From Microbispora bryophytorum (GTDB lineage: Bacteria; Actinomycetota; Actinomycetes; Streptosporangiales; Streptosporangiaceae), in assembly GCF_006874465.1 (NCBI RefSeq), contig NZ_VIRL01000008.1, positions 1 through 64,000 on the forward strand: a DNA stretch of 64,000 nt, given 5' to 3'. The position numbers were made by a program, and so were the translations under genes. This document shows, in pieces, positions 18,079 to 27,282 of the stretch. The first letter of the stretch is position 1. Each line of letters begins with the position of its first letter. The notes below the pieces were generated by a model. The model had not been told where the DNA came from. It was given only the letters and a program-made list of their open reading frames with translations, and made no database searches.

Positions 18079-18480
18079 ATGGAGAAGATAATCAAGAGCG
18101 ACGCCGAGTGGCGCGCGGAGCTTTCCCCCGAGGAGTACCGAATCCTCCGGCAGGCGGGGACCGAGCGCCCGTTCAGCGGCGAGTACGTCGACACCAAGAC
18201 CGTCGGCGTCTACTCCTGCCGCGCCTGTGGGGCGGAGTTGTTCCGGTCGGAGGCCAAGTTCGAGTCGCACTGCGGCTGGCCGTCGTTCTACGAGCCGTCC
18301 GAGTCGGAGACCGTGACTCTGCGCGAGGACGACTCGCTCGGCATGCGCCGGGTGGAGGTCCGCTGCGCCCGCTGCGACTCGCACCTCGGGCACGTGTTCC
18401 ACGGCGAGGGCTACCCCACGCCGACCGACGACCGGTACTGCATCAACTCCGTCTGCCTGACCCTGCAGCCGGCCGAGTGA
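18079..18480 (+). CDS. msrB: Peptide-methionine (R)-S-oxide reductase MsrB
   Basis: A 133-residue MsrB. It has the two zinc-binding CxxC pairs ('SCRACGAELF' and 'RCARCDSHLGHVF'), the substrate-site 'SHCGWPSFYEP' and the catalytic cysteine in 'DRYCINSVCLTL'. It reduces the R-epimer of methionine sulfoxide in proteins. I start at ATG 18079 because AGGG lies eight bases upstream; two GTG codons at 18070 and 18073 would add three residues. It ends four bases from the convergent hypothetical gene, so no separate terminator fits. Confidence 0.95.
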   Translation: MEKIIKSDAEWRAELSPEEYRILRQAGTERPFSGEYVDTKTVGVYSCRACGAELFRSEAKFESHCGWPSFYEPSESETVTLREDDSLGMRRVEVRCARCDSHLGHVFHGEGYPTPTDDRYCINSVCLTLQPAE

Positions 18481-18483
18481 GGC

Positions 18484-19077
18484 CTATTTCGGCTTGGGGT
18501 AGGTGACCCGGCAGTCGCCGTCGTCCGGGCCGAGGACGTTGGCGAGGACGGGGTTGCCGTTCTCGCCGAACCTCGACTGGACGAACACCACGGGGTTCGG
18601 CTCCCCCCGCTCGGCGAGGTACTCCAGGCCGCGTTTGCACAGGGTGATCGCGGTCTTGGAGTTGTCGGCGTTCTCCGGGAGATTCGTGTAGATGCGCAGG
18701 TAGCCGCCCTCGGTGCGGATGTCCTTGACCCGCTTGGCGGTCTTGTCCTTCCACCTGCCGCGGAAGTAGGACTCCGCCTTGGTGTCGGTGTACTTCGACG
18801 GCCCCGACGCCTTCTCCTCGGCCGCCTTCTTGTCCCGCTTGGGGGTCGCCTTCTTGCCGGTGTCGACGCTGGCGACGGTCAGCTCGCCGGCCGGTGAGGC
18901 CTGCGGCGTGGGCGCGGCGACCATGTGCCCGGGAGCCGCGTCGGAACGCGACAGCGGCCAGGCGATCGCGACGGCTCCGACGGCGAAGGCGGCCACCCCG
19001 AGGGACACCTCGACGACGTGCGAACGGGCCCGCCTCTTGCGGCGGCGCCCCCTGGAACGTGCCAGCCCGCTAGTCAC
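18484..19077 (-). CDS. Membrane-anchored or secreted protein of unknown function
   Basis: A 197-residue protein. A basic N-terminus ('RSRGRRRKRRARSH') precedes a membrane segment at about 22-42. Next come a low-complexity Ala/Pro/Lys linker and a C-terminal domain of about 100 residues ('YFRGRWKDKTAKRVKDIRTEGGYLRIYTNLPENADN', 'ITLCKRGLEYLAERG', 'GDCRVTYP'). The external domain has two cysteines that could pair. I do not recognise the family, but the tail reads like a folded extracytoplasmic domain. GTG at 19077 is the likely start. It is convergent with msrB. Confidence 0.6.
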   Translation of the reverse strand: MTSGLARSRGRRRKRRARSHVVEVSLGVAAFAVGAVAIAWPLSRSDAAPGHMVAAPTPQASPAGELTVASVDTGKKATPKRDKKAAEEKASGPSKYTDTKAESYFRGRWKDKTAKRVKDIRTEGGYLRIYTNLPENADNSKTAITLCKRGLEYLAERGEPNPVVFVQSRFGENGNPVLANVLGPDDGDCRVTYPKPK

Positions 19078-19370
19078 TCTGCCTCACCTAGACGTCGATC
19101 CTTCGTCACAGTATGGCAAAGACGCCAAGCGGCCAAGACCGTTTCCGACTCTTCGCGCAAGATCGGCCCAAATGTCCCTTGTGCACTCCGCCCGGCGACG
19201 GGCTTCGTCCTGGACAGGAAGGCGCTGATCATCGCGGGCGCCTGCGGACGGGCTCAAGAAGTGGCTGATGGCGCGCATAAGCGGCCGCTATGAGCGGACC
19301 GGAAGCTCTCCGCCGGTCCGGGCTTTCAACTACTCGCAGCGCCGAGCCTCCGCATCCGGCGGCCGGCGAC

Positions 19371-19397
19371 GAACCGAACGAACCGAACGAACCGAGG
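19371..19397. repeat. 9-bp tandem repeat before the SDR gene
   Basis: Three contiguous copies of gaaccgaac (the last ending in gg) lead directly into the ribosome binding site region of the SDR gene. Confidence 0.8.
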
Positions 19398-19406
19398 ATG
19401 AACGTG

Positions 19407-20168
19407 ATGACCGTGGAAGTGACGACCGGAGAGCTGGCCGGACAGGGCGCTCTGGTCACGGGGGCCACCAAGGGCATCGGACGGGTGACCGCGCTGATGC
19501 TGGCCCGGCTCGGCGCCGAGGTGGTGTTGTCGGGCCGCGACGAGCAGCAGGGCAAGCAGGCGGTCGAGGAGATCCTCGCGGGAGGCGGCCGGGCGCACTT
19601 CGCCGCGGCCGACCTGCGCGACGAGGCGTCCGCGCGCTCGCTCGCACGGCGCGCGACCGAGCTGCTGGGCCACGTGGACGTGCTGGTGAACAACGCCGGC
19701 GTCTACCCCTTCGCCCCCACGACGGACATGACCGAGCAGGACTTCGACGGGGTCTACGACGTCAACGTGAAGGCACCGTTCTTCCTCGTCGCCGAGCTGG
19801 CGCCGGCCATGGCCCGGCGCGGCCGGGGCGCGGTCGTCAACGTCACCACGATGGTGGCGGAGTACGGCCACTCCGGCTACAGCCTGTACGGCTCCAGCAA
19901 GGCCGCGATCGTGCTCCTCACCAAGTCGTGGGCCGCCGAGTTCGGCCCCCGGGGCGTGCGGGTCAACGCGGTGAGCCCCGGCCCGACCCGCACGGAGGGC
20001 ACCGCGCCCATGGGCGAGGATCTGGAGGCCCTCGCGCGGACCCTGCCCGCCGGCCGGCCCGCCTCCCCGGAGGAGATCGCCGAGGCGATCACGTTCCTGG
20101 CCTCGCCGCGGGCGAGCTTCGTCCACGGGACGACCCTCCACGTCGACGGCGGCCGCTGGGCCGTCTGA
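19407..20168 (+). CDS. SDR-family oxidoreductase
   Basis: A 253-residue classical short-chain dehydrogenase/reductase. It has the nucleotide-binding 'LVTGATKGIGRVTA', 'VDVLVNNAGVYPF', the active-site Ser and Tyr-x-x-x-Lys ('SLYGSSKAA') and the C-terminal 'HGTTLHVDGGRWAV'. The Arg in 'LSGRDEQQ' after strand two favours NADP(H). The substrate cannot be read from sequence. I take ATG 19407, which has GAGGA eight to nine bases upstream; ATG 19398 is an alternative that adds three residues. It ends before the convergent hemQ gene. Confidence 0.9.
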   Translation: MTVEVTTGELAGQGALVTGATKGIGRVTALMLARLGAEVVLSGRDEQQGKQAVEEILAGGGRAHFAAADLRDEASARSLARRATELLGHVDVLVNNAGVYPFAPTTDMTEQDFDGVYDVNVKAPFFLVAELAPAMARRGRGAVVNVTTMVAEYGHSGYSLYGSSKAAIVLLTKSWAAEFGPRGVRVNAVSPGPTRTEGTAPMGEDLEALARTLPAGRPASPEEIAEAITFLASPRASFVHGTTLHVDGGRWAV

Positions 20169-20296
20169 CCCCTTCCCGCCCGGCACCGCTCCGCGGCCGG
20201 CACCGCCGCCGGCCGTGGAGCGGGGCAGGCGGCGGGGCCGGCATGGCGGGAGGCCGGCGCCGCGGCGCCGGCCCGGCCACGTGGGGCCCCCGATCG

Positions 20297-20998
20297 CTAG
20301 GGCAGCGCGGCGACGAGCTCGCTGACCGGCTTGCGGGTGCCGGTGTAGAAGGGGATCTCGATCCTGGTGTGCCGCCTCGCCTCGGCTCCGCGCAGGTGGC
20401 GCATCAGGTCGACGATGCGGTGCAGTTCGTCGGCTTCGAAGGCCAGCATCCACTCGTAGTCGTTGAGCGCGAAGCAGGCGACCGTGTTGGAGCGCACGTC
20501 GGGGTACTCGCGCGCCATCTTGCCGTGCTCGGCGAGCATGCTGCGCCGCTCGGAGTCCTCCAGCAGGTACCACTCCAGGGACCGTACGAAGGGGTAGACG
20601 CAGACGAAGCCCCTGGGCTCCTCCTCGGCGAGGAAGGCCGGGATGTGGGACTTGTTGAACTCGGCGGGGCGGTGCAGGGCCATGGCCGACCAGACCGGCT
20701 CGCTCGCGCGCCCGAGGGCGGTGCGGCGGAAGCGGGTGTAGGTCTCCTGCAGGTCCTCGGCCGAGGAGGCGTGCCACCAGAACATGTAGTCGGCGTCGGC
20801 GCGGAACCCGGCCACGTCGTAGCAGCCTCGGGTCGTCACGTCCTTGCCCGCCGCCTGCGCGAGCAGTTCCTCGACCTCGCCGGCGACGCCCTCGCGGGCG
20901 GCGGGAAGCTGGTCGCGCAGCCGGAAGACCGACCACATCGTGTAGCGGATGACCAGGTTGAGATCGCGCGCCTTCGGCCGCGGGGCAGGCTCCGTCAT
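20297..20998 (-). CDS. hemQ: Coproheme decarboxylase HemQ (ChdC)
   Basis: A 233-residue member of the chlorite-dismutase/HemQ family. Typical stretches are '[12 protein letters not shown]', '[16 protein letters not shown]', '[16 protein letters not shown]', '[38 protein letters not shown]' and '[23 protein letters not shown]'. In actinobacteria it performs the last step of the coproporphyrin-dependent haem pathway: peroxide-driven decarboxylation of coproheme to haem b. Its start overlaps the stop of the upstream oxidase gene by four bases (ATGA). The two enzymes act in the same pathway and are translationally coupled. Confidence 0.94.
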   Translation of the reverse strand: MTEPAPRPKARDLNLVIRYTMWSVFRLRDQLPAAREGVAGEVEELLAQAAGKDVTTRGCYDVAGFRADADYMFWWHASSAEDLQETYTRFRRTALGRASEPVWSAMALHRPAEFNKSHIPAFLAEEEPRGFVCVYPFVRSLEWYLLEDSERRSMLAEHGKMAREYPDVRSNTVACFALNDYEWMLAFEADELHRIVDLMRHLRGAEARRHTRIEIPFYTGTRKPVSELVAALP

Positions 20999-22449
20999 GC
21001 CCCTATTCTGCCGGTGGGGGGTGGCGGTCCGGCCGCCGGGTGCTGTGTCTCCCGCAGGTGCTCCAGGACGAGCTTGGCGGCGGTGCGGGCGGTCGCGACG
21101 CAGGCCGGGATGCCGACACCCTCGTACGCCGCGCCGCAGACGGCGAGGCCGGGCTGCCCGGCGACCGCCGCGCGCACGCGGGCGATCCGGTCGAGGTGGC
21201 CCACGTCGTACTGCGGGAGCGCGCCGCCCCAGCGGGTCACCCGGGTGTCCAGCGGCAGGCCCCGCACCCCCATGATCTCGGCCATCTCGTTCAACGCCAG
21301 GGCGGTCAGCTCGGCGTCGTCACGCTGGAGTACGAGTTCCTCGCCCAGCCGGCCGACCGAGCACCGCACGATCATGACGTTGCGGTCGGCCTCGGCCAGA
21401 TGGGGCCATTTGACGCTGCTGAACGTCGCGGCCTTGACCGGCCTGCCCTCGACCGGCGGCACCAGGTAGCCGCTGCCCTCCGGGGGCTCGGGGAAGGCCG
21501 TGCGGGGATAGGCGAGGGTGACGATGGCCATGCTGGCGTACTCGATCGCGGCCAGTTCGGCCGCCGCCTTCGGCACCTCCCGCCGCAGCAGACGGGAGGC
21601 GGGCCGCGCGGGGACCGCCAGGACGACGGCGTCGGCGTCGATCACCTCCTCGTCCCTGGTGGGACCGGTGACCAGCCGCCAGCCGTCCGGCGTCCTGATC
21701 AGGTCGCGGACGGTGACGCCGGTGCGGATCTGCGCGCACGACTCCTTGGCCACCGCGGCGGGCAGCGCGCCCAGGCCGCTCCTGAGCGTGGTGAAGACCG
21801 GCCCGGCGTCCGCGGGGGCCTCCGCGGTGATGCTCCTGGTGGCCTGCAGCAGCGACCGCTCGGTGCGGGCGACGGCGGCGATCCGCGGCATGGTCGCGTC
21901 CAGCGACAGCATGTCGGCCCGGCCCGCGTACACGCCGCCGAGCAGCGGCTCGACCAGCCGGTCGACGACCTCGCTCCCCATCCGGGCCCGGATGTAGGCC
22001 GCCACGGACACGTCTCCGGTCACGAGCGTGGGCGGCAGGAACTGGTCGAGGGGCACCCGGGCCAGTCCGGCCGGCGACAGGACGCCCGAGCGCGCGAGGT
22101 CGACCACGTCCGAGGGGACGCCCATCACCTGCTGCCGGGGCAGCGAGCGCAGCGATCCGCGCGACAGGACCGAGGCCCGCGTGGTGCCGGGGTCCACCAG
22201 GTCGTCGCCGAGGCCGGCCAGCCGGGCCAGTTCCTTGCCCTCGGGCCGCCGCGCCAGCATCGACTCCGCGCCCGCGTCGACCTCCACCCCCGCCACCTGA
22301 GAGGCGTGCAGCTTGCCGCCGACTCTCGGCGCCGCCTCCAGCACCGTGATCCTCAGGCCGGCGTCGGCCCGGTTCAGGTGCAGCGCCGCGGCCAGACCCG
22401 CGATGCCCCCGCCGACGACGACCACATGACGACCCGCGTTCCCTTCCAT
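20995..22449 (-). CDS. hemY: Coproporphyrinogen III oxidase (HemY/CgoX type)
   Basis: A 484-residue FAD enzyme of the protoporphyrinogen-oxidase family. It has an N-terminal dinucleotide-binding motif ('[20 protein letters not shown]'), '[26 protein letters not shown]', '[10 protein letters not shown]', and the C-terminal '[25 protein letters not shown]' that closes the FAD site. In Gram-positive bacteria this enzyme oxidises coproporphyrinogen III to coproporphyrin III. It is upstream of and overlaps hemQ. hemE, which normally belongs to the same neighbourhood, lies 10 kb away beyond the Ebo-type island. Confidence 0.93.
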   Translation of the reverse strand: MEGNAGRHVVVVGGGIAGLAAALHLNRADAGLRITVLEAAPRVGGKLHASQVAGVEVDAGAESMLARRPEGKELARLAGLGDDLVDPGTTRASVLSRGSLRSLPRQQVMGVPSDVVDLARSGVLSPAGLARVPLDQFLPPTLVTGDVSVAAYIRARMGSEVVDRLVEPLLGGVYAGRADMLSLDATMPRIAAVARTERSLLQATRSITAEAPADAGPVFTTLRSGLGALPAAVAKESCAQIRTGVTVRDLIRTPDGWRLVTGPTRDEEVIDADAVVLAVPARPASRLLRREVPKAAAELAAIEYASMAIVTLAYPRTAFPEPPEGSGYLVPPVEGRPVKAATFSSVKWPHLAEADRNVMIVRCSVGRLGEELVLQRDDAELTALALNEMAEIMGVRGLPLDTRVTRWGGALPQYDVGHLDRIARVRAAVAGQPGLAVCGAAYEGVGIPACVATARTAAKLVLEHLRETQHPAAGPPPPTGRIGA

Positions 22450-22616
22450 GGGGCAAAGCTACCGGCCCGTACGCCAGGGTCCCGCACCGGCGCGGTGCGT
22501 GTCCGGGACGAAGCAGGGCATGCCCGGCGCGAAGCGGGGAACCTCGCCGCCACCGAAAGGGAACGGCCAGTCACAGACGTAACATCAGCCTGCTAACCGA
22601 CAAGAACGCAAGATTC

Positions 22617-22670
22617 CTGGAAACTTTTAACATGCAGGGCAAAAAGTCTGGCTTTCTTGTAATAAAGTCG
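22617..22670. promoter_or_regulatory. AT-rich promoter/operator region of the ROK regulator
   Basis: This stretch is strikingly AT-rich for the window. It contains AACTTTTA (22621-22628), AAAAAGTC (22641-22648) and a TTGTAATAAAGTC run. The first two octamers recur in the promoter region of the Ebo-type operon. ROK regulators usually control their own gene, so these are candidate operators; binding is inference. Confidence 0.45.
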
Positions 22671-22732
22671 TTGCCGTCAGAGCAGAAGTAGAGTCACTTC
22701 TGGCACGCACCGATTCCCGACCGAAGAGTGGC

Positions 22733-23920
22733 GTGAAGCGAATGACGGCTCGCCCCGAGAACCCGCACCAGGCGCGGATCCTGCGCCTCCTGCGTCAGGA
22801 CGGCGCGCGCTCACGCGCGGAACTCGGCGAGGTGACCCGTCTGTCACCGTCGAAGCTCGCACTCGAACTCGACCGGCTGACCAAGCTGAACCTCCTCGAA
22901 TCCGGTGGACTCGCGGCCTCGCGGGGCGGTCGGCGGTCGGGCATCGTGCGGATCGCCTCACACCTGCGTTTCGTCGGCATCGACATCGGCGCCACGTCCA
23001 TCGACGTCGGGGTGACCAACGGCGAGCTGGAGGTGGTCGGCCATCTGTCGAAGCCCGCGGACGTGCGGGACGGCCCCGAGGCCGTGCTGGAGCAGGCCCT
23101 CGATCTCGTCGGCAAGCTGCGGACCGGCGAGACGACCGATATCCACGGCGTCGGGATCGGCGTCCCCGGCCCGGTGAGCTTCCTCGACAGGACCCCGGTC
23201 TCGCCCCCGATCATGCCGGGCTGGGACCGCTTCCCCGTGCGGGAGACGCTGAGCCGCGAGTTCGGCTGCCCGGTGCTCGTGGACAACGACGTGAACATCA
23301 TGGCACTCGGCGAGCTGCACGCGGGCCTCGCCAGGGCCGTCGGCGACTTCCTGCTCGTGAAGATCGGCACCGGCGTCGGCTGCGGCATCGTCGTCGCCGG
23401 CGAGATCTACCGCGGGGTGACCGGCAGCGCCGGCGACATCGGCCACATCCGGATCTCCGACGACGGCCCGCTGTGCACGTGCGGCAACACGGGCTGCCTG
23501 GAGGCGTACTTCGGCGGGGCGGCACTGGCCCGCGACGCCCGCGCCGCCGCGGACAGGGGCGACTCCCCCTTTCTCGCGGAACGGCTCGCGCACGAGGGAA
23601 CTGTGACGGCGCAGGACGTCGCCGCGGCGGCGGCCTCGGGCGACGCCGCCGCCGTGCGGATGATCCGCGAGGGAGGCCGGCACGTGGGCATGGTGCTGGC
23701 GTCGCTCGTGAGCTTCTTCAACCCCGGCCTGGTGATCGTCGGAGGCGGGCTGGCCGGCCTGGGCCACGCGCTGCTCGCCGAGATCCGCAGCGTCGTCTAC
23801 CAGCGCTCGCTGCCGCTGGCGACCGGCAATCTGCCCATCGTCTTGTCCGAGCTCGGCGACACGGCCGGGATCATCGGCGCGACCCGGCTGATCAGCGACC
23901 ACGTCTTCTCCGTCGAGTGA
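22733..23920 (+). CDS. ROK-family transcriptional regulator
   Basis: About 395 residues. An N-terminal winged HTH ('ARILRLLRQDGARSRAELGEVTRLSPSKLALELDRLTKLNLL', residues about 13-60) precedes a ROK sugar-kinase-like domain. That domain has 'FVGIDIGATSIDVGVTN', 'VGIGVPGPV', the ATP-type loop 'VKIGTGVGCGIVVAGEIYRG', 'GDIGHI' and the zinc-binding 'CTCGNTGCLEAYFGG'. Such proteins repress sugar or polyol genes and release DNA on binding a sugar. It is plus strand and convergent with the six-gene operon ending at 23986, separated by a shared terminator. Similar octamers upstream of both suggest control of that operon. The start could be GTG 22733 or ATG 22742. Confidence 0.88.
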   Translation: MKRMTARPENPHQARILRLLRQDGARSRAELGEVTRLSPSKLALELDRLTKLNLLESGGLAASRGGRRSGIVRIASHLRFVGIDIGATSIDVGVTNGELEVVGHLSKPADVRDGPEAVLEQALDLVGKLRTGETTDIHGVGIGVPGPVSFLDRTPVSPPIMPGWDRFPVRETLSREFGCPVLVDNDVNIMALGELHAGLARAVGDFLLVKIGTGVGCGIVVAGEIYRGVTGSAGDIGHIRISDDGPLCTCGNTGCLEAYFGGAALARDARAAADRGDSPFLAERLAHEGTVTAQDVAAAAASGDAAAVRMIREGGRHVGMVLASLVSFFNPGLVIVGGGLAGLGHALLAEIRSVVYQRSLPLATGNLPIVLSELGDTAGIIGATRLISDHVFSVE

Positions 23921-23943
23921 GCGCGCGGCCTTCGGACGCGGAA

Positions 23944-23974
23944 CGGCCGCCATCCCCCGCGGGGACGGCGGCCG
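23944..23974. terminator. Bidirectional terminator between the ROK gene and eboF
   Basis: Fourteen-base arms CGGCCGCCATCCCC and GGGGACGGCGGCCG with one A/C mismatch enclose a three-base loop, between the convergent stops at 23920 and 23986. Confidence 0.8.
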
Positions 23975-23985
23975 CCTTCACGATC

Positions 23986-25311
23986 TCAGCCCTTCAGTAG
24001 CTGCGTCAGCAGGCCCTTGACCTCGGTCGCGGCGTAGGCGTCCCGGTCGAAGGGGCCGAGCAGCACCGGCCCGTCCGCCGCCGCGTCGGGCAGGCGGCCG
24101 TGGCTGCCGCGCACCGGCTCCGGGTCGAGCGGCACCACGGACATCATGTAGCGCATGCCCATCTTCTTGCGGGCCAGCGCCGTGCCGGCCCGCAGTTTCA
24201 CGAACGGGTCGTTCGGATCCATGAACAGCTCCGCCGGGTCGTAACCGGGCTTGCGGTGGATCTCCACGAGCTTCGCGAAGTCGGGCGCCCGGTCGTCGGA
24301 CAGCCAGTAGTAGTAGGTGAACCACGCGTCCGGCTCCGCGACCGCGACGAGGTCACCGGCCCGCTCGTGGTCGAGGCCGTACTTCACCTTGCCCTCCTGG
24401 CCGAGCACCTCGTCCACGCCCGGCAGCTCGGCCACGATGTCCCGTACGCGGGGCAGGTCGGCCGTGTCGTTCACGTAGACGTGGGCGACCTGGTGGTCGG
24501 CGACCGCGAAGGCCCGCGAGGCCCAGGGGTCGAGATACTCCATGCCGTCCTGGGTGTAGACCTCCAGCAGCCCGGCCCGGCGCAGCGCGCGGTTGACGTC
24601 CACCGGGCGGGAGGCGTTGGTGATGCCGTACTCGGACAGCACGACCACGGTCGCGTCCTCCCGCAGCAGCGGCGCGAGCGCGGCGTCGACCTCCAGGGCC
24701 GCCGCGATGGCCTGGGGCGCGTCGGGCCCGAAGCGCTGCAGGTCGTAATCGAGGTGCGGGATGTAGACCATGAGCAGGTCGGGCCGTTCCTTCGCGAGGA
24801 TACGGCGGGCGGCCGCGATGATCCATTTGGACGAGGCGATGCTCGCGGTCGGCCCCCAGTAGGTGAACAGCGGGAACCCGCCCAGCTCGCCGACCAGGTC
24901 GTCGTGCAGCGACGGCGGCCTGGTGTAGCAGTCGGGCTCCTTGCGCCCGTCGGCGTAGTAGATCGGGCGCGGGGTGACGATGAAGTCGCTGGAGCCGCCC
25001 ATCGCGTACCACCAGCAGACGTTGGCGGTGCGCATCCCGGGCACCGCGTCCCACAGCTGCTCGCCCTGGATCAGCCGGTTGTGCTGCCGCCACAGGAAGA
25101 TCTCGCCCAGGTCGCGGAAGTACCAGCCGTTGCCGACGATGCCGTGGTCGCGCGGCATCGATCCGGTCAGCAGGGTGGCCTGGACGGAGCAGGTCACGGC
25201 GGGCAGCACGGGCCGCAGCGACGCGGCGGCACCGACCTTGGACACGTTCGGCATGTGCGCCAGCAGGCGCGGGGTCAGGCCGACGACGTTCACGACGACG
25301 ACGGGCGCCAT
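23986..25311 (-). CDS. eboF: EboF-type phosphodiesterase / nucleotide pyrophosphatase
   Basis: A 441-residue alkaline-phosphatase-superfamily protein. The nucleophilic threonine is in 'LPAVTCSVQATLLTG' (about residue 40), followed by 'RDHGIVGNGWYFRDL', the metal-site 'VYIPHLDYDLQRFGP', 'VVVLSEYGIT' and 'ADHQVAHVYVND'. The first strand reads 'VVVVNVVGLTP', with Asn where type I phosphodiesterases usually have the first metal-binding Asp. I recall this as a feature of Ebo members but cannot verify it. Last gene of the operon: its ATG shares one base with the upstream TGA, and AAGGAG lies inside the preceding gene. The substrate is unknown. Confidence 0.82.
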   Translation of the reverse strand: MAPVVVVNVVGLTPRLLAHMPNVSKVGAAASLRPVLPAVTCSVQATLLTGSMPRDHGIVGNGWYFRDLGEIFLWRQHNRLIQGEQLWDAVPGMRTANVCWWYAMGGSSDFIVTPRPIYYADGRKEPDCYTRPPSLHDDLVGELGGFPLFTYWGPTASIASSKWIIAAARRILAKERPDLLMVYIPHLDYDLQRFGPDAPQAIAAALEVDAALAPLLREDATVVVLSEYGITNASRPVDVNRALRRAGLLEVYTQDGMEYLDPWASRAFAVADHQVAHVYVNDTADLPRVRDIVAELPGVDEVLGQEGKVKYGLDHERAGDLVAVAEPDAWFTYYYWLSDDRAPDFAKLVEIHRKPGYDPAELFMDPNDPFVKLRAGTALARKKMGMRYMMSVVPLDPEPVRGSHGRLPDAAADGPVLLGPFDRDAYAATEVKGLLTQLLKG

Positions 25312-26432
25312 CAGATCTCCTTAAGTCCGAGGGCGGCGAGCCGCCGCCGGGTCCAGTCGAGCTCGGCCGCGATGCCCTCGGCGATGTCCACCGGGCCGGG
25401 CAGCACGCTCCATGTGTAGGTCTCGACCTCGAGGTGCCGAGTGAGGGGGGCGGCGAGGCCCCCGTCCGGGATCATGAGCCGCCCGAGCAGCTCCTCCAGG
25501 TAGGGAGCCGTCGTGGTGAGCGGGGGCGGGGGCGCGGCGTGCAGCGGCATGTGGAAGTGCGTGCGCCAGGGCAGGTCCGCCGGGAGCCCGCCCGCCAGCG
25601 CCTCCGGCAGGTCGTCGGTGTAGCCCGCCGCGCAGCGCGTCTGGTGGAGATACCGCTCCTCCACGTACGCCGCCAGCGCCTGCTGGCCGCCCGGCGGCGC
25701 CTCCACGGCCGAGGAGACCTGGAGCTTGACGATCGGCAGCCCCAGGGCCGCCGCATCGGCGGCCTCCTCCAGGCCGACGGCCAGATGGCAGGCGTCCAGG
25801 CAGACGCCGAGGTGCACGGGGTCGGCGCCGCCGAGCAGCGCCACCGCCTGCGGGGTGGTCTCCACGACGCAGCCCGGCTCGGGCTCGAAGCCGACCCGGA
25901 TCGTCTTGCCGGTGCGCTCCGCCAGGGCCCGCAGGCCCCGGGCGAGCACGGTCAGGTTGGCGTTGACGGCCGCGGCCTTGGCCGGCGTCCAGCCGGTGCG
26001 CCAGGCGAGGGGCAGCGTCGAGATCGAGCCCTCGGTCACGTCGTCGGGCAGCAGCGCGGTGAGGATCTCGGCCAGGTCGAGGGTGTAGGCGAGCCGTTCC
26101 GGTTCCGCCCAGTCGGGCCGGTAGACCCGCAGTTTCACGACCTCGTCGTGGAAGCCGCCGTACGGGAAGCCGTTGAGGGTGACGACCTCGAGCCCCTGCT
26201 CGTCCAGCCGGGCACGCAGCCGGGCGAGCTTGGCGGGGTCGTCGCGCAGCGCCCGGGCGGCGCGGCGCGACAGCCACAGCCCGAGCCCGAGCCGCCCGGC
26301 GCCGCTCAGCGCGCGGATGCGGGCGGCGACCCCGGTGAGCTGCTCGTGGATTCCCGCCAGGTCCTCGGCGGGGTGGACGTTGGTGCAGTACGCCAGGTGG
26401 ACGACGGACCCGGAGGGGTGAAGCAGGCGCAT
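25311..26432 (-). CDS. eboE: EboE-type metabolite traffic protein (xylose-isomerase-like TIM barrel)
   Basis: A 373-residue TIM-barrel protein. It starts 'MRLLHPSGSVVHLAYCTNVHPAEDL', the characteristic opening of EboE. It continues with 'GLEVVTLNGFPYGGFHDEVVKLRVYRPDW', 'IRVGFEPEPGCVVET', 'HLGVCLDACHLAVGLEEA' and 'WRTHFHMPLH'. The Glu, Asp and His residues in these blocks match the metal site of AP-endonuclease-2/xylose-isomerase-like barrels. Ebo proteins are implicated in moving a biosynthetic precursor to the periplasm in cyanobacteria; the reaction of EboE is not known. It begins two bases after the EboB stop and runs directly into eboF. Confidence 0.85.
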   Translation of the reverse strand: MRLLHPSGSVVHLAYCTNVHPAEDLAGIHEQLTGVAARIRALSGAGRLGLGLWLSRRAARALRDDPAKLARLRARLDEQGLEVVTLNGFPYGGFHDEVVKLRVYRPDWAEPERLAYTLDLAEILTALLPDDVTEGSISTLPLAWRTGWTPAKAAAVNANLTVLARGLRALAERTGKTIRVGFEPEPGCVVETTPQAVALLGGADPVHLGVCLDACHLAVGLEEAADAAALGLPIVKLQVSSAVEAPPGGQQALAAYVEERYLHQTRCAAGYTDDLPEALAGGLPADLPWRTHFHMPLHAAPPPPLTTTAPYLEELLGRLMIPDGGLAAPLTRHLEVETYTWSVLPGPVDIAEGIAAELDWTRRRLAALGLKEI

Positions 26433-26434
26433 GG

Positions 26435-27277
26435 TCAGCGCGTCCCGCGCAGGATCGTGTTGCCCTCGTAGTCGCCGCCGGACTCGACGTCGTCCAGGGC
26501 CAGGCGCCCGCTCTGGCCGTAGAAGGCGACGGGGTTGCGCCACAGCACCCGGTCCACGTCGTCGTCGGTGAACCCGGCGGCCAGCATGGCCTCGCCGACC
26601 TCTCGGGTCTTCAGCACGTCGCTGCGCCCCCAGTCGGCGGCGGAGTTCACGATCATCCGCTCGGTGCCGTACTCCTTGAGGATCGCGACCATGCGGTCCG
26701 GGTCCATCTTGGTGTCGGGGTAGATCGAGAAGCCCATCCAGCAGCCGGCCTCGTGGACCATGCCGACGGTCAGCTCGTTGAGGTGGTCGACCAGCACCGT
26801 GCCGGGGTCCATGCCCTTGACCACGTCGAGCGTGCGGCGGGTCCCCGCGGCCTTGTCGCGGTGCGGCGTGTGCACGAGCACCGGCAGGCCGTGCTCCTCG
26901 GCGAGTGCGAGCTGGGCCTCGAAGACGCGGTCCTCCTCCGGCGTCATCGAGTCGTAGCCCACCTCTCCGACGGCGACCACCGAGTCCTTCAGCAGGTAGC
27001 GGGGCAGCTCGTCCAGCACGCCCACGCAGCGCGGGTCGCCGGCCTCCTTGGGGTTGAGCGCGAGCGTGCAGTGGTGCCGGATGCCGTACTGCGCGGCGCG
27101 GTAGGGCTCCCAGCCCAGCAGCGAGTCGAAGTAGTCGAGGAAGCTCCCGACGTTCGTGCGCGGCTGGCCGAGCCAGAAGGCGGGCTCCACGACGGCCCGG
27201 ACCCCCGCGGCGTACATGCGCTCGTAGTCGTCGGTCGTGCGGGATGTCATGTGGACGTGGGGATCGAAGATCCGCAT
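26435..27277 (-). CDS. eboB: EboB-type TatD-family metal-dependent hydrolase
   Basis: A 280-residue amidohydrolase-like TIM barrel. The first metal motif is 'MRIFDPHVHMTSRT' (HxH). Also visible are 'VVAVGEVGYDSMTPEE' with the bridging Glu, 'LPVLVHTPHRDK', 'VLVDHLNE' and 'MIVNSAADWGRSD' with the final Asp. 'AVVEPAFWLGQPRTNVGSFLDYF' is typical of the Ebo branch rather than of DNase TatD. The ATG at 27277 lies five bases after the eboA stop. It probably hydrolyses a small ester or amide in the Ebo pathway; the substrate is unknown. Confidence 0.85.
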   Translation of the reverse strand: MRIFDPHVHMTSRTTDDYERMYAAGVRAVVEPAFWLGQPRTNVGSFLDYFDSLLGWEPYRAAQYGIRHHCTLALNPKEAGDPRCVGVLDELPRYLLKDSVVAVGEVGYDSMTPEEDRVFEAQLALAEEHGLPVLVHTPHRDKAAGTRRTLDVVKGMDPGTVLVDHLNELTVGMVHEAGCWMGFSIYPDTKMDPDRMVAILKEYGTERMIVNSAADWGRSDVLKTREVGEAMLAAGFTDDDVDRVLWRNPVAFYGQSGRLALDDVESGGDYEGNTILRGTR

Positions 27278-27282
27278 CGGAA